The translations under genes were made by a program, and so were the position numbers. Positions 8,058-16,235 of a stretch of 64,000 bases of DNA are shown one piece after another. The notes beneath the pieces were generated by a model. The model was not told the DNA's origin. It saw nothing but the letters and a program-made list of their open reading frames with translations, and did not search any database. Source of the stretch: CAVVVS01 sp963751355 (GTDB taxonomy: Bacteria; Bacteroidota; Ignavibacteria; Ignavibacteriales; Ignavibacteriaceae); contig CAVVVS010000083.1 of the NCBI GenBank assembly GCA_963751355.1, positions 1 to 64,000 of the forward strand. The letters are read 5' to 3'. Position 1 is the first letter of the stretch, and every line of letters starts with the position of its first letter.

Positions 8058-9086
8058 TTAACCTTCCAACATCTTTACAGCACTTCTCAGTGAATCTACT
8101 GTTAGGTGTGAATATATCTGAGTTGTTTTAATGTCCTGATGTCCCAACAGCTCTTTAATAATGAACAAAGACACACCTTTTTTTGCCATGTTAGAAGCGA
8201 ATGAATGCCGTAAATCATGAAAGTGAATTTTTGAATCAAGTTCCTTTACTTGTCGTAAAGCTTTTTTGAAATTCTTAGATACATATTCGTTATTAAACTT
8301 GAAACCTTTCTTAGTGAATACATAGTCACTGTTATTGAGATTTATGATTTTAGGCAATCTATTCATTAACATTTTAATTAAGGTTTCGTTAATAGGGATT
8401 TTCCTTTCCTTTTTGCCTTTGGTTGTGAATTCATTTGTGTTTATAACTCTAATAATTTTATCTGTGAGAGAAATTTGATTCCATTTAACATTTGTGATTT
8501 CACTTAATCTCATTCCGGTATGGAAAGCAAATAAGTATATCTCCTTTAATGTCTGATTAGGCTCATTTTTCATGATAAGATTTAACTCACTTTCGTTAAT
8601 GAATAAAGGATTATTTGAAGGAATCTTTGGTTGTTTTAGCTTATTCATAGGGTTAGTAGTTATATAGCCCCAAATAATAGCTTTATTAAATGCACTCTTT
8701 AGATTTATGTAATTTCTTCTAGCTTGATACTTGCTCCGATTAAATACATGAGAGATAAATTTTTCTAATTGCTGCGGATTAATCTTAGGCAAATAAATAT
8801 CTTCTATGAATTCCGTTAATTGGTTGAAGGTGGTTTTAACATCATGTAAGTATTTCTTAGATAGGTTGGCTTTTACATACTCTTCATATTCAATTCTAAA
8901 TTCAGAGAGCGATTTAAAAACAATTTTAGGTTTGTTAATTTGCTCTTCATTAAAATCAATAAGAAATTTCATTGCATCATTTTTTTTAGTGCACTCGGTC
9001 GATATTCGTTTAGGTCGATTTTCAAGTTTATTGAAATATTCTAGGTGGTAGTATTTCCCTCGCTTGAAAAGAAATGGCTTTTGCAT
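8058..9086 (-). CDS. Tyrosine recombinase (phage-type integrase)
   Basis: This is a 342-residue site-specific recombinase that cuts and rejoins DNA through a tyrosine nucleophile. The N-terminal arm/SAM-like domain spans residues 1-150. The catalytic domain has Arg193 (GMRLSEI), a Lys near 225, His290 with Arg293 (HDLRHSF), His316 (LLGHQDI) and Tyr325 (IYSHL), so all active-site residues are present. It lies 143 bp from tRNA-Arg, as usual for integrative elements, but on the 5' side of the tRNA. A terminator follows the gene. It most likely moves the AT-rich block to its left. The exact attachment core was not identified. Confidence 0.92.
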   Translation of the reverse strand: MQKPFLFKRGKYYHLEYFNKLENRPKRISTECTKKNDAMKFLIDFNEEQINKPKIVFKSLSEFRIEYEEYVKANLSKKYLHDVKTTFNQLTEFIEDIYLPKINPQQLEKFISHVFNRSKYQARRNYINLKSAFNKAIIWGYITTNPMNKLKQPKIPSNNPLFINESELNLIMKNEPNQTLKEIYLFAFHTGMRLSEITNVKWNQISLTDKIIRVINTNEFTTKGKKERKIPINETLIKMLMNRLPKIINLNNSDYVFTKKGFKFNNEYVSKNFKKALRQVKELDSKIHFHDLRHSFASNMAKKGVSLFIIKELLGHQDIKTTQIYSHLTVDSLRSAVKMLEG

Positions 9087-9124
9087 GATTTAGTCCTTTC
9101 AGTGCTCTGAAAAGATTGAATCGG

Positions 9125-9171
9125 AGTGTTAAGTAAATTGTTCAGTAAATGTTCAGTAAATTTCATTTTCA
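9125..9171. repeat. Short direct repeats upstream of the integrase (possible arm sites)
   Basis: AGTGTTAAGTAAATT (9125-9139) is followed by two copies of GTTCAGTAAAT. The first 15 bases match 53-67 at 14 positions. Repeated short sites beside an integrase gene at both ends of an element are the usual layout of integrase arm-type binding sites. This reading is inference. Confidence 0.4.
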
Positions 9172-9229
9172 ATTCACCATTTACTATTTTAACATATTAA
9201 AAATGTTCGAATTTCGAAGTTTTTTCTCT

Positions 9230-9303
<74 letters not shown>

Positions 9304-9470
9304 CAATAACAAATAAGTCATACTGAAAAATCCTTATTTATTTAAGTTCTTGAAAAAGACAAAGACATTCAAGAAAGAAATAACAGAAGCTTAAAAAGAT
9401 AAAGTTGCAATTTCTTACCCGCCTGAGATGGGCGATTCTTCTCCGGAATATAAAAGTGGGATGATTAAAT

Positions 9471-10211
9471 TTGAAAGAATTTTTCGAAGAGACAAAATTA
9501 ATCCGCGCTTACGATGTTGATTTTAAGAATTGCCTGAAAATCAATTCAACGTTTAATTTTCTTCAAGATACAGCATCCGTCCATGCGGATCAATTAAAAG
9601 TTGGTTATCAAGATCTAATTGAATTAGATCTAACATGGGTACTTTCGTGGGCTAAATTGGAAATTAATGAATATCCTAAATTTGGTGATGAAATTAAAAT
9701 TAAAACATGGCCAAAGAGTAGATATAAATTCTACTCTTTGCGCGATTTTGTTTTTTATGATGGTAATAATCAGATTATATGTAATGCAACAACTGCCTGG
9801 TTACCAATAAATATCAAATCAAAACGAATAACGGATTTAAAAAAAATATCTATAGAGATACCATACCAACATGATGTTCATGCAATAGAAGAATATCCGG
9901 GTAAAATTAACCATGAAACAGCGGGAGAAATATTATTCACTAAAAAAGTTAAATATTCGGATATAGATTTAAATCAGCATCTTAATAATTCAAAATATAT
10001 CGAACTGGTTTTAGATTGTTATTCAAAAGAGCACCATCAAGATAGTTCTATTGAAAGTTTGGCAGCAACGTTTATTTCCGAAAGCACTTACGACGATGAA
10101 TTAGAAATCAGATTTGCTTCTAAATCCTCCGAAAACAATTTTGATATTATTGGAATATTTAATATCAATAAATCTAAAAATGTTTTTCAAGCATTGGTAA
10201 AGTGGGCATAA
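9471..10211 (+). CDS. Acyl-ACP thioesterase
   Basis: This 246-residue protein has the two-hotdog layout of bacterial acyl-ACP thioesterases (PF01643). The N-terminal hotdog has FLQDTASVHADQLKVG and LTWVLSWAKLEI. A central segment, IKTWPKSRYKFYSLRDFVFY, is diagnostic of the family. The second hotdog has VKYSDIDLNQHLNNSKYIEL, where the D-x-N-x-H-x-N pattern supplies the catalytic residues. It releases fatty acids from acyl carrier protein in the cytoplasm. The start is TTG at 9471; nearby ATG triplets are out of frame. It is the first gene after the tRNA and appears monocistronic. Confidence 0.9.
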   Translation: MKEFFEETKLIRAYDVDFKNCLKINSTFNFLQDTASVHADQLKVGYQDLIELDLTWVLSWAKLEINEYPKFGDEIKIKTWPKSRYKFYSLRDFVFYDGNNQIICNATTAWLPINIKSKRITDLKKISIEIPYQHDVHAIEEYPGKINHETAGEILFTKKVKYSDIDLNQHLNNSKYIELVLDCYSKEHHQDSSIESLAATFISESTYDDELEIRFASKSSENNFDIIGIFNINKSKNVFQALVKWA

Positions 10212-10383
10212 AGTATATCGGGTATTGAACCAATTAATATCCCCGCTCATGAGTTTGATAATAAGTGCTAATAATGTATTTGGTATGAACAGATATTGTG
10301 CTTTACAAGATTATTGAATCATATAAAAGGTATTACAATTTTATATCCGCACCCCTGCAAAATTTAATAAGGTAAATTAAACC

Positions 10384-11874
10384 TTACTTCTTCACTAATG
10401 ATTTGGCTAATTTTTGTACTCCATTGCGAATCGTCTTTTCATCAAAGGCAGTATATCCCAATATAAGTCCCGGCGGCAAAGAAAATTTGATCTTATAATA
10501 CGAAAGCGGATTCACATACAACATATTTTGTTTGGCTCTTTTAGAAATATCCGCATCATCAAAATTTTTTGGCAGCCATCCGATTAAATGCATTCCGGCT
10601 CCGGAAGGATTTATTTTTAAGAGCGGTTCCAATTCCTTATTGATTTCCGAAATAAAATAGTCCTGTCGTTGTTTATAAAGCATTCTCATTTTTCTTATAT
10701 GCCGTGTGAAATGTCCTTCCTCAATGAACCTTGCAAGAACAACTTGTTCGATAATAGAGCTTTGCCTATCCGTGATTGCTTTGGCTGCAATAAATTGTTC
10801 CGTGATTCCGGCTGAAGGTAAAACTACATACCCGATTCTCAAACCCGGAAAAAGCACCTTGCTGAAAGTGCCTGCGTAAATTACGCAGCCGCCGGAATCG
10901 AGACCCTGTACCGAAGGCAGTGGGTTTCCTGTGTACCGGTATTCGCTGTCATAATCGTCTTCGATTAACCATGTTTCTTGTTTATTTGCCCATTCAAGCA
11001 GTTTTAATCTTTTAGCAATGCTCATTGTATATCCGAGCGGATACTGATGCGAAGGTGTAGTGTAAATTATTTCAGGTGCCGGATAATTCTTTATTGCATA
11101 GTTGAGATCAAGTCCTTCCTCATTGACCGGTACCGGGTATATCTTAGCGCCTGAAGATAAAAATGATATTCTTGCACCGGGGTATCCGGGATCCTCCATC
11201 CAAACTTTACTACTATTCTGTAACAATGTTTTGCAAATCAAATGAAGCGCTTGCTGCGATCCGTTTACAATTATAACTTGTTCGTCATTGCAGCGGACCG
11301 CCCTGTAAGTGCGAAGATATGAGGCAATTGCAATTCTTAAAGGCTTATAGCCTGCAGCATCTCCGTATCCTAAATAAGAAGAATTCATATTTCTTAATAC
11401 AAGATTTGTAATTTTTGTCCATGTTTCGAATGGAAATTCGGAAACCGCGGGGATTCCGCTTCTAAAGGGAAGTATATTTTCCTGTAAAGAGTTCTTTTTC
11501 GAAAAGAACAGAACTTCATCATCTAATTTGTGCAAATGAAACTTGCGAATATTATCCTTTTGATTAGGAGTTTCGGATTGTTTTGGAATTAAAACCTCAT
11601 CCGGCAATTCTCCAGTTACGAAAGTTCCGGCGCCTGTTACTCCTTTTAAATAACCTTCGATTATCAATTGTTCATAAGCTAAGTTCACGGTGTTCCTGGA
11701 AATTCCCAGAGCCGAAGCGAGTGTTCTTGTCCCCGGCATTTTCTGATCGCCTTTAAATCGTTTTTCTAAGATTGCTTTTCTGAGTTGTTTATAAAGCTGT
11801 TTGTATAAAGGTATTTTCAATTTCGGATCGAGGTTTATTCCTGCTGACGGTATTTCATCTAACATTTTTGACAT
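10384..11874 (-). CDS. MocR/PdxR-family transcriptional regulator
   Basis: This 496-residue protein has an N-terminal GntR-type winged helix (residues about 15-85, with PLYKQLYKQLRKAILE, MPGTRTLASALGISRNTVN and LIIEGYLKGVTGAGTFV). It is fused to a full fold-type I aminotransferase domain. The PLP lysine lies in FSKVLFPGLRIGY, preceded by DDYDSEYRY. Such proteins bind PLP and often control pyridoxal phosphate, taurine, GABA or related amine genes. No pdxST genes are adjacent, so the target is unknown. Its upstream DNA (11881-11995) has two TATAAAAA-containing segments that could be operator half-sites, but this is weak. Confidence 0.9.
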   Translation of the reverse strand: MSKMLDEIPSAGINLDPKLKIPLYKQLYKQLRKAILEKRFKGDQKMPGTRTLASALGISRNTVNLAYEQLIIEGYLKGVTGAGTFVTGELPDEVLIPKQSETPNQKDNIRKFHLHKLDDEVLFFSKKNSLQENILPFRSGIPAVSEFPFETWTKITNLVLRNMNSSYLGYGDAAGYKPLRIAIASYLRTYRAVRCNDEQVIIVNGSQQALHLICKTLLQNSSKVWMEDPGYPGARISFLSSGAKIYPVPVNEEGLDLNYAIKNYPAPEIIYTTPSHQYPLGYTMSIAKRLKLLEWANKQETWLIEDDYDSEYRYTGNPLPSVQGLDSGGCVIYAGTFSKVLFPGLRIGYVVLPSAGITEQFIAAKAITDRQSSIIEQVVLARFIEEGHFTRHIRKMRMLYKQRQDYFISEINKELEPLLKINPSGAGMHLIGWLPKNFDDADISKRAKQNMLYVNPLSYYKIKFSLPPGLILGYTAFDEKTIRNGVQKLAKSLVKK

Positions 11875-12624
11875 AAAATTATTTTATAAAGCGGCTCTAT
11901 AAAAATACTATGTAACGACTATTTCTCAAAGTCCGGTTTAATAATAACTTTGCGTAATTATTCTAGAGCGAAGAAACAAATCTTTGCTTTATAAAAAAGT
12001 ATTAGGGATCATTTCGGGAATGAAGCGAATTCTATACAAATGATATTAAGAGGGCAAAGATAATAGTCAAAAATTAGAGGCAACGATTTGTATATAACGC
12101 TGAACTTGTTGATTTATTTGTTTGTTAAAATGTTTTTAGATAGGTAAAAATGAATTAACCATCAAAGTAGATTATGATGGAATTAAAACGATATGTATTT
12201 GGGGAAAATATTTGGCGGGAATTTTAAAATGATTGATTGAGTATTTATATCTGAACAACAATTCGCTAAATAATTGTGATACACGGACCCTGATGCTTTA
12301 GCGAAGTATTTCATTTCCGGAAGTTTACAATATGCAGAATATTCAGCGGGGAAATAATTAAATCTTGTAATTACGCTTTCAATTAATCAGAATGAAGCAG
12401 TTCATTAGCTTCTTCATCAGTCACAAATAATTAGCAGCTTATAAATTCCGGATACGGACACGTAGATTAATTAGTTCCCCGTTGATGTCGAATAAATGTA
12501 AAATTTAGTCCGATGAGGCATTCTCTAATCTCATTGGCATAAATAAAAACATATTTTAATTGGAAATTTTGACCTTCTGATGAATTAACATTAGATGAAA
12601 AGATTTATACAAGACTATAGTTTT
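11875..12624. other. 750-bp apparently decayed non-coding region
   Basis: No intact gene is seen. Short runs of coding-like sequence occur on the plus strand near 12150-12230 (VDYDGIKTICIWGKYLAG then stop) and 12285-12350 (DALAKYFISGSLQYAEY then stop), each cut by stops and in different frames. This looks like remnants of a gene that has decayed. The part next to 11875 should contain the MocR-type regulator promoter. Confidence 0.4.
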
Positions 12625-13227
12625 TTATCGAGGCAGTCCATCATGTTCCCTGGCTTCAGGTAAAATTCTTTTAAAAACATCTTCGGCAGGCATAGTTTGC
12701 CCGGCTTTAAAATCAAAAGTCGGATAATCCATAATTGGAGTTAACATAAGTTTATTATCTTCTCGCGTGCCGATAAAACTTAAATTTAATGCAAGTACAT
12801 TTACAACAAATGAGTTGTTTGATCTAAATTTAGCCAGCATCATAATATAATTTGGACTGCCGAAACTGGATGATTTCCATTCGTCATTAAATCTAGCAAC
12901 TGATAGCGATGACTTTGTATCACCGTTCACGGTAACAGGATAGATATACTTCTGCTGTTCGGTAAGCAATTCATTAGGATTAGTGTTCTCATTGTATTTC
13001 TGAAGTTGGTCAAGGCGGACTATATAAATTTTTAGCGGTTCTCCCAATTGAGCTTTCGAAATTTCATCTTTTGAACTAAATCCCATTGCACTGTAATTCT
13101 CTTCGGTTACCAATTGTTTAAAGGTTTCCAGAGATTTCATTGCTACATCGCGCGGATCTCTTTCCTGAGGAAATAAAATACCGGCAAAAATTATGCAAAA
13201 CAAAAGCAACGTAAATATGATTTTCAT
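12625..13227 (-). CDS. Secreted protein of unknown function at the eCIS 3' end
   Basis: This 200-residue protein has a signal peptide (MKIIFTLLLFCIIFAGILFPQ). The mature part has a helical start (DVAMKSLETFKQLVTEENY), then a beta-rich region with FRSNNSFVVNVLALNLSFI and a Pro-rich end. No catalytic motif is recognised. A strong AAAGGAGG lies before the ATG. It follows the AvrRpt2-like protease gene by 11 bp, so the two are one transcription unit. A role as an immunity protein, chaperone or inhibitor of the protease is suggested by adjacency only. Confidence 0.6.
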   Translation of the reverse strand: MKIIFTLLLFCIIFAGILFPQERDPRDVAMKSLETFKQLVTEENYSAMGFSSKDEISKAQLGEPLKIYIVRLDQLQKYNENTNPNELLTEQQKYIYPVTVNGDTKSSLSVARFNDEWKSSSFGSPNYIMMLAKFRSNNSFVVNVLALNLSFIGTREDNKLMLTPIMDYPTFDFKAGQTMPAEDVFKRILPEAREHDGLPR

Positions 13228-13238
13228 TTTTTCCTCCT

Positions 13239-13811
13239 TTACTTTTTAGTTACATCATAAAAATCGTCCCAATGAGTATGATGACCGGGTCTTGCAACGT
13301 ATTCATCATAAGTATCGATTCTTTGGTCGCCTACATTCGGAGCCCAAGGATCGTTAACATAAACATAATTTGTACCTTCAAGTGTAGTATATCCCGTAAC
13401 TACCATCATATGTCCGCCGCCTCCCGGCCAATGCCATGAAAAAGCAAAAGGTCTTTTACCACAATAAATTTGACTTTTTACCTGGCTCCATGTTAAAGCA
13501 GTATTTGATGTCCGTTTAAAATCAAACCCATACTTATCAAATTCCGGCCAGCCACCTTTTACACATGCAACGGGTACGGGATTGTTGCAGCAGTCGTTCC
13601 GGCCAAGCCTTTTATTTGCTTCATCACACTGGGTTACATTTGTTCCGAGAAATTCCATAACCATTTGACCGCTAGCCGCCCAGCACCACATACTCGTCTG
13701 CTGTGGACGTAATGTAACCGATTGCGTAGTGGTCAGAGGAGGATTACAGCAGCCGGCATAATAAAACGCCAATATAAGAAAAACAAATACGGTTGAAAAT
13801 GTTTTTTTCAT
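13239..13811 (-). CDS. AvrRpt2-like papain-fold cysteine protease (lipoprotein)
   Basis: This protein of about 190 residues matches the papain-like AvrRpt2/C70 family. The nucleophile is Cys43 in SMWCWAASGQMVMEF, with an adjacent oxyanion Gln, the His (about 134) is in GGGHMMVVTGY, and the acidic or Asn third residue is in YVNDPWAP. Six or more further cysteines (QCDEAN, DCCNN, ACVKGG, YCGKR) may form disulfides. The upstream in-frame TTG is rejected because AAAGGAGTTGAAAAG gives a proper site for the ATG at 13811. An N-terminal segment ending YYAGCC is a lipobox, so it is exported and membrane-anchored. It lies at the cargo end of the eCIS cluster. It is a toxin candidate or envelope protease. 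Confidence 0.8.
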   Translation of the reverse strand: MKKTFSTVFVFLILAFYYAGCCNPPLTTTQSVTLRPQQTSMWCWAASGQMVMEFLGTNVTQCDEANKRLGRNDCCNNPVPVACVKGGWPEFDKYGFDFKRTSNTALTWSQVKSQIYCGKRPFAFSWHWPGGGGHMMVVTGYTTLEGTNYVYVNDPWAPNVGDQRIDTYDEYVARPGHHTHWDDFYDVTKK

Positions 13812-13908
13812 CTTTTCAACTCCTTTCAAATATTATTTAATAATAATGTGAATTAATTGAAGCAGAAAGCAGCGAGTTATTCCGTGGAATTGTAAATTTG
13901 TTTTATTT

Positions 13909-14451
13909 TTAACTAAGTTGAATTACACCGGGCAATGTTAGGGGTGAGAATGCTTTTTTCGCCAGTTTAATATCCTGGTATGTGAATTCTCCTTCAATCT
14001 CACAACTGCCAGTTTGTATTTCCGTAATAATACCTTCCTTTATCTTTAAAACGAATCCTTTTAGCTTAAATAAAACGAAAAGTAAGAATTCAATTTTTTT
14101 TACGGGTATTTCTTTGAATATTATTTCTATATAAGGATGATGTTCGCTTTTAATTGTGTGTTCAATTAGCTCAATATAAAATGTTTCACCGGGAGAAGCA
14201 GCCGATTCTTTTATTAATTTTTGAATAGCTTGTTCTTTTTGCCATGATTCTATCAAGATATCGGGTATATTGATGTTCAATAATTCACCGGCTTTCTTGG
14301 TAAGTTCGGGTGCAGATGCTGTCCATTTAATCCCTTTAATTTCTTCTTTTATTCTTGATTCCAGTTTGTCCCATTGATTTCCGTTATGTTCAGCAGTTTT
14401 CTCACCCGGCGTAAAAAAAACATCTTGAAGAGTCAAAGATGAGTTATTCAT
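13909..14451 (-). CDS. eCIS-cluster protein of unknown function, coupled to the PKD membrane protein
   Basis: This 180-residue cytoplasmic-looking protein has no known motif. Residues 20-60 are helical (DKLESRIKEEIKGIKWTASAPELTKKAGELL). A C-terminal mixed alpha/beta domain has FYIELIEHTIKSEHHPYIEIIFKEI. Its start overlaps the PKD-protein stop by 8 bp, which indicates translational coupling. The partner is a single-pass membrane protein whose short tail faces the opposite side of the membrane, so an adaptor or chaperone role for export or anchoring is plausible. It could equally be a cargo chaperone. Confidence 0.55.
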   Translation of the reverse strand: MNNSSLTLQDVFFTPGEKTAEHNGNQWDKLESRIKEEIKGIKWTASAPELTKKAGELLNINIPDILIESWQKEQAIQKLIKESAASPGETFYIELIEHTIKSEHHPYIEIIFKEIPVKKIEFLLFVLFKLKGFVLKIKEGIITEIQTGSCEIEGEFTYQDIKLAKKAFSPLTLPGVIQLS

Positions 14452-16081
14452 GTTCCCTCTTTATATTTTTAATAATATCCTTATTATTTAATAAGATATT
14501 AAATATTCCATCATGTATATTAGGATTCAACCGGAGCTCGTAGTTAATAGATAATTTATTTCCGCCGGCTATATCCTGCTTACCCGGATCAATCCTGGGT
14601 TTTAATTGAGCCCGGGGAGCAATGTAATGTTTCCCGATGCTATAAAAGACTGCTGCCGCTATTAAAATTATAATAAGGTAAATCCATGGAGGATATTTTG
14701 TTTTATCGCTTACAATTGTTTTCGAAGAAATATTTACGAATCTTCCGACACTTCTGGTAATAGGCATAACGGTTGAACCGGATTGTCTTCCGATTTCTGC
14801 GTAAGCGTAATAAATGTTTGGTGAAGGGTAACGATGCAATATGCTGGAACGATTACTCCATCGGCTCGGTGGTGAGTTATCTCCAAAAAAGAAGCGATAC
14901 CTTATTTGAGGATCATCCGTAGGGAATTCAGTTTCAAATGTAATGTCTTCTCCGGTTTTTGTGGAATTAGGATTAATATTCAGAAAAACACTGTCCACCT
15001 GAATATCAACAGAATTTTCCATTTGAGGTACAATGTTTAAATCTGTGATTTGCTCCCCCGGTTGTACTTGAACAGAAACCGTATAATTTCCTGCATTTTT
15101 AAAACGGTGTAAAATCTCAGCCTGACCGGGTTTCTTAACCAAACGATTTCCATCATCAAAGTTGAAGATGAAATCGTAGGAAAGTTCCATGACAACATCA
15201 GGAGGACTCAAAATGAATCGAATTTTCTCACCGGTTTGTACTTTGTTTCTATCGGCAATAAGTTTAATTTTTACTGTGGGGGTCTCGGTTGATTCAGGGT
15301 TTTCAACCAAAACTTTTCTAATAATACTGCGGGTAAATTTCCTTATCGTACCTTCTTCCTGGATGCCTATTTCGGCATAAGCTCTGTATTTACCCTGCTT
15401 CGAATAAATATGTGTTGTCCTCGGTAAGAGAAGCCATTCTGAATAAGAATCGCTGTCGCCGAAGAAAAATCTGTACCGGAGATTATGCATGTTGGAATGA
15501 AAAATTATTTGGAATGTGACCGGCTGCTCAACAATGACGTTTTCAGGTATTGCATTCAGAAGGACGCTGTCAACTTGAACCTGGAGTCTATTGGTTACTA
15601 CAGGTTTGAAAGTAAATATCTCACTTCCCTTGGGTGCTTCGACAGATACCGTTACTGTATGTTTCCCGGTCCTATTAAATCTGTAGACTATGTAGTTTAG
15701 ATTTTTCTCCATTTCTCTTTTAATATTACCGTCAATAATAAAAATAAATTGATAACGCGAGTTAACTACATACTCAGCAGGTTCCAGTGAAAACCGTACT
15801 TCTTCATAAATTTGAATTCGATCTCTATCGGATTGCAATGTTACTTTTGGATTTTGCTGCTGTTGCCGGATCTTAACCTTAGGATTAATTAAAATACGCT
15901 TGGGTTGGTTAGTCTTTGGAATTTGTTGTGCCGATTGTAAATCATATGTTAGGGTAATTTCCCCCGTGAATGAATTGAGCGGATATGAACTGGCATCGAA
16001 ATTAACCGAAAGGATTATCAGAAGGGTAATAATTGAACATGATTTTTTGTAAAGTTTATTTATAAAAAAATAAATATTCAT
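14444..16081 (-). CDS. Membrane-anchored PKD/Ig-repeat protein of the eCIS cluster
   Basis: This 545-residue protein starts with a signal/TM segment (KSCSIITLLIILSVNFDASSY). It then has an internal duplication of about 180 residues. Each half has PKD-like motifs: YQFIFIIDG, HTVTVSVE, then RYRFFFGDSDSYSEW and YRAYAEIG in half one; YDFIFNFDDGN, YTVSVQVQ, then RYRFFFGDNSPPSRW and YYAYAEIG in half two. A second TM (PPWIYLIIILIAAAVFYSIG) is followed by about 70 residues. The PKD part should lie outside the cytoplasm. Anchoring of the injection particle or a receptor function is inference. It overlaps the downstream gene by 8 bp. Confidence 0.7.
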   Translation of the reverse strand: MNIYFFINKLYKKSCSIITLLIILSVNFDASSYPLNSFTGEITLTYDLQSAQQIPKTNQPKRILINPKVKIRQQQQNPKVTLQSDRDRIQIYEEVRFSLEPAEYVVNSRYQFIFIIDGNIKREMEKNLNYIVYRFNRTGKHTVTVSVEAPKGSEIFTFKPVVTNRLQVQVDSVLLNAIPENVIVEQPVTFQIIFHSNMHNLRYRFFFGDSDSYSEWLLLPRTTHIYSKQGKYRAYAEIGIQEEGTIRKFTRSIIRKVLVENPESTETPTVKIKLIADRNKVQTGEKIRFILSPPDVVMELSYDFIFNFDDGNRLVKKPGQAEILHRFKNAGNYTVSVQVQPGEQITDLNIVPQMENSVDIQVDSVFLNINPNSTKTGEDITFETEFPTDDPQIRYRFFFGDNSPPSRWSNRSSILHRYPSPNIYYAYAEIGRQSGSTVMPITRSVGRFVNISSKTIVSDKTKYPPWIYLIIILIAAAVFYSIGKHYIAPRAQLKPRIDPGKQDIAGGNKLSINYELRLNPNIHDGIFNILLNNKDIIKNIKREHE

Positions 16082-16235
16082 ACAATTCCCCTGAATGGAT
16101 AATACTACTTCAATACTTTGTGCTTTTAGATTAATGTATTTGAATTACCTCCGTAAAATTTGTTTTTGCAAGATTAAATCCATTTTTGTCAAACTTCGCT
16201 CTGGATTTTTCTAATTAGTCCGGCTTCCTTTTTTT

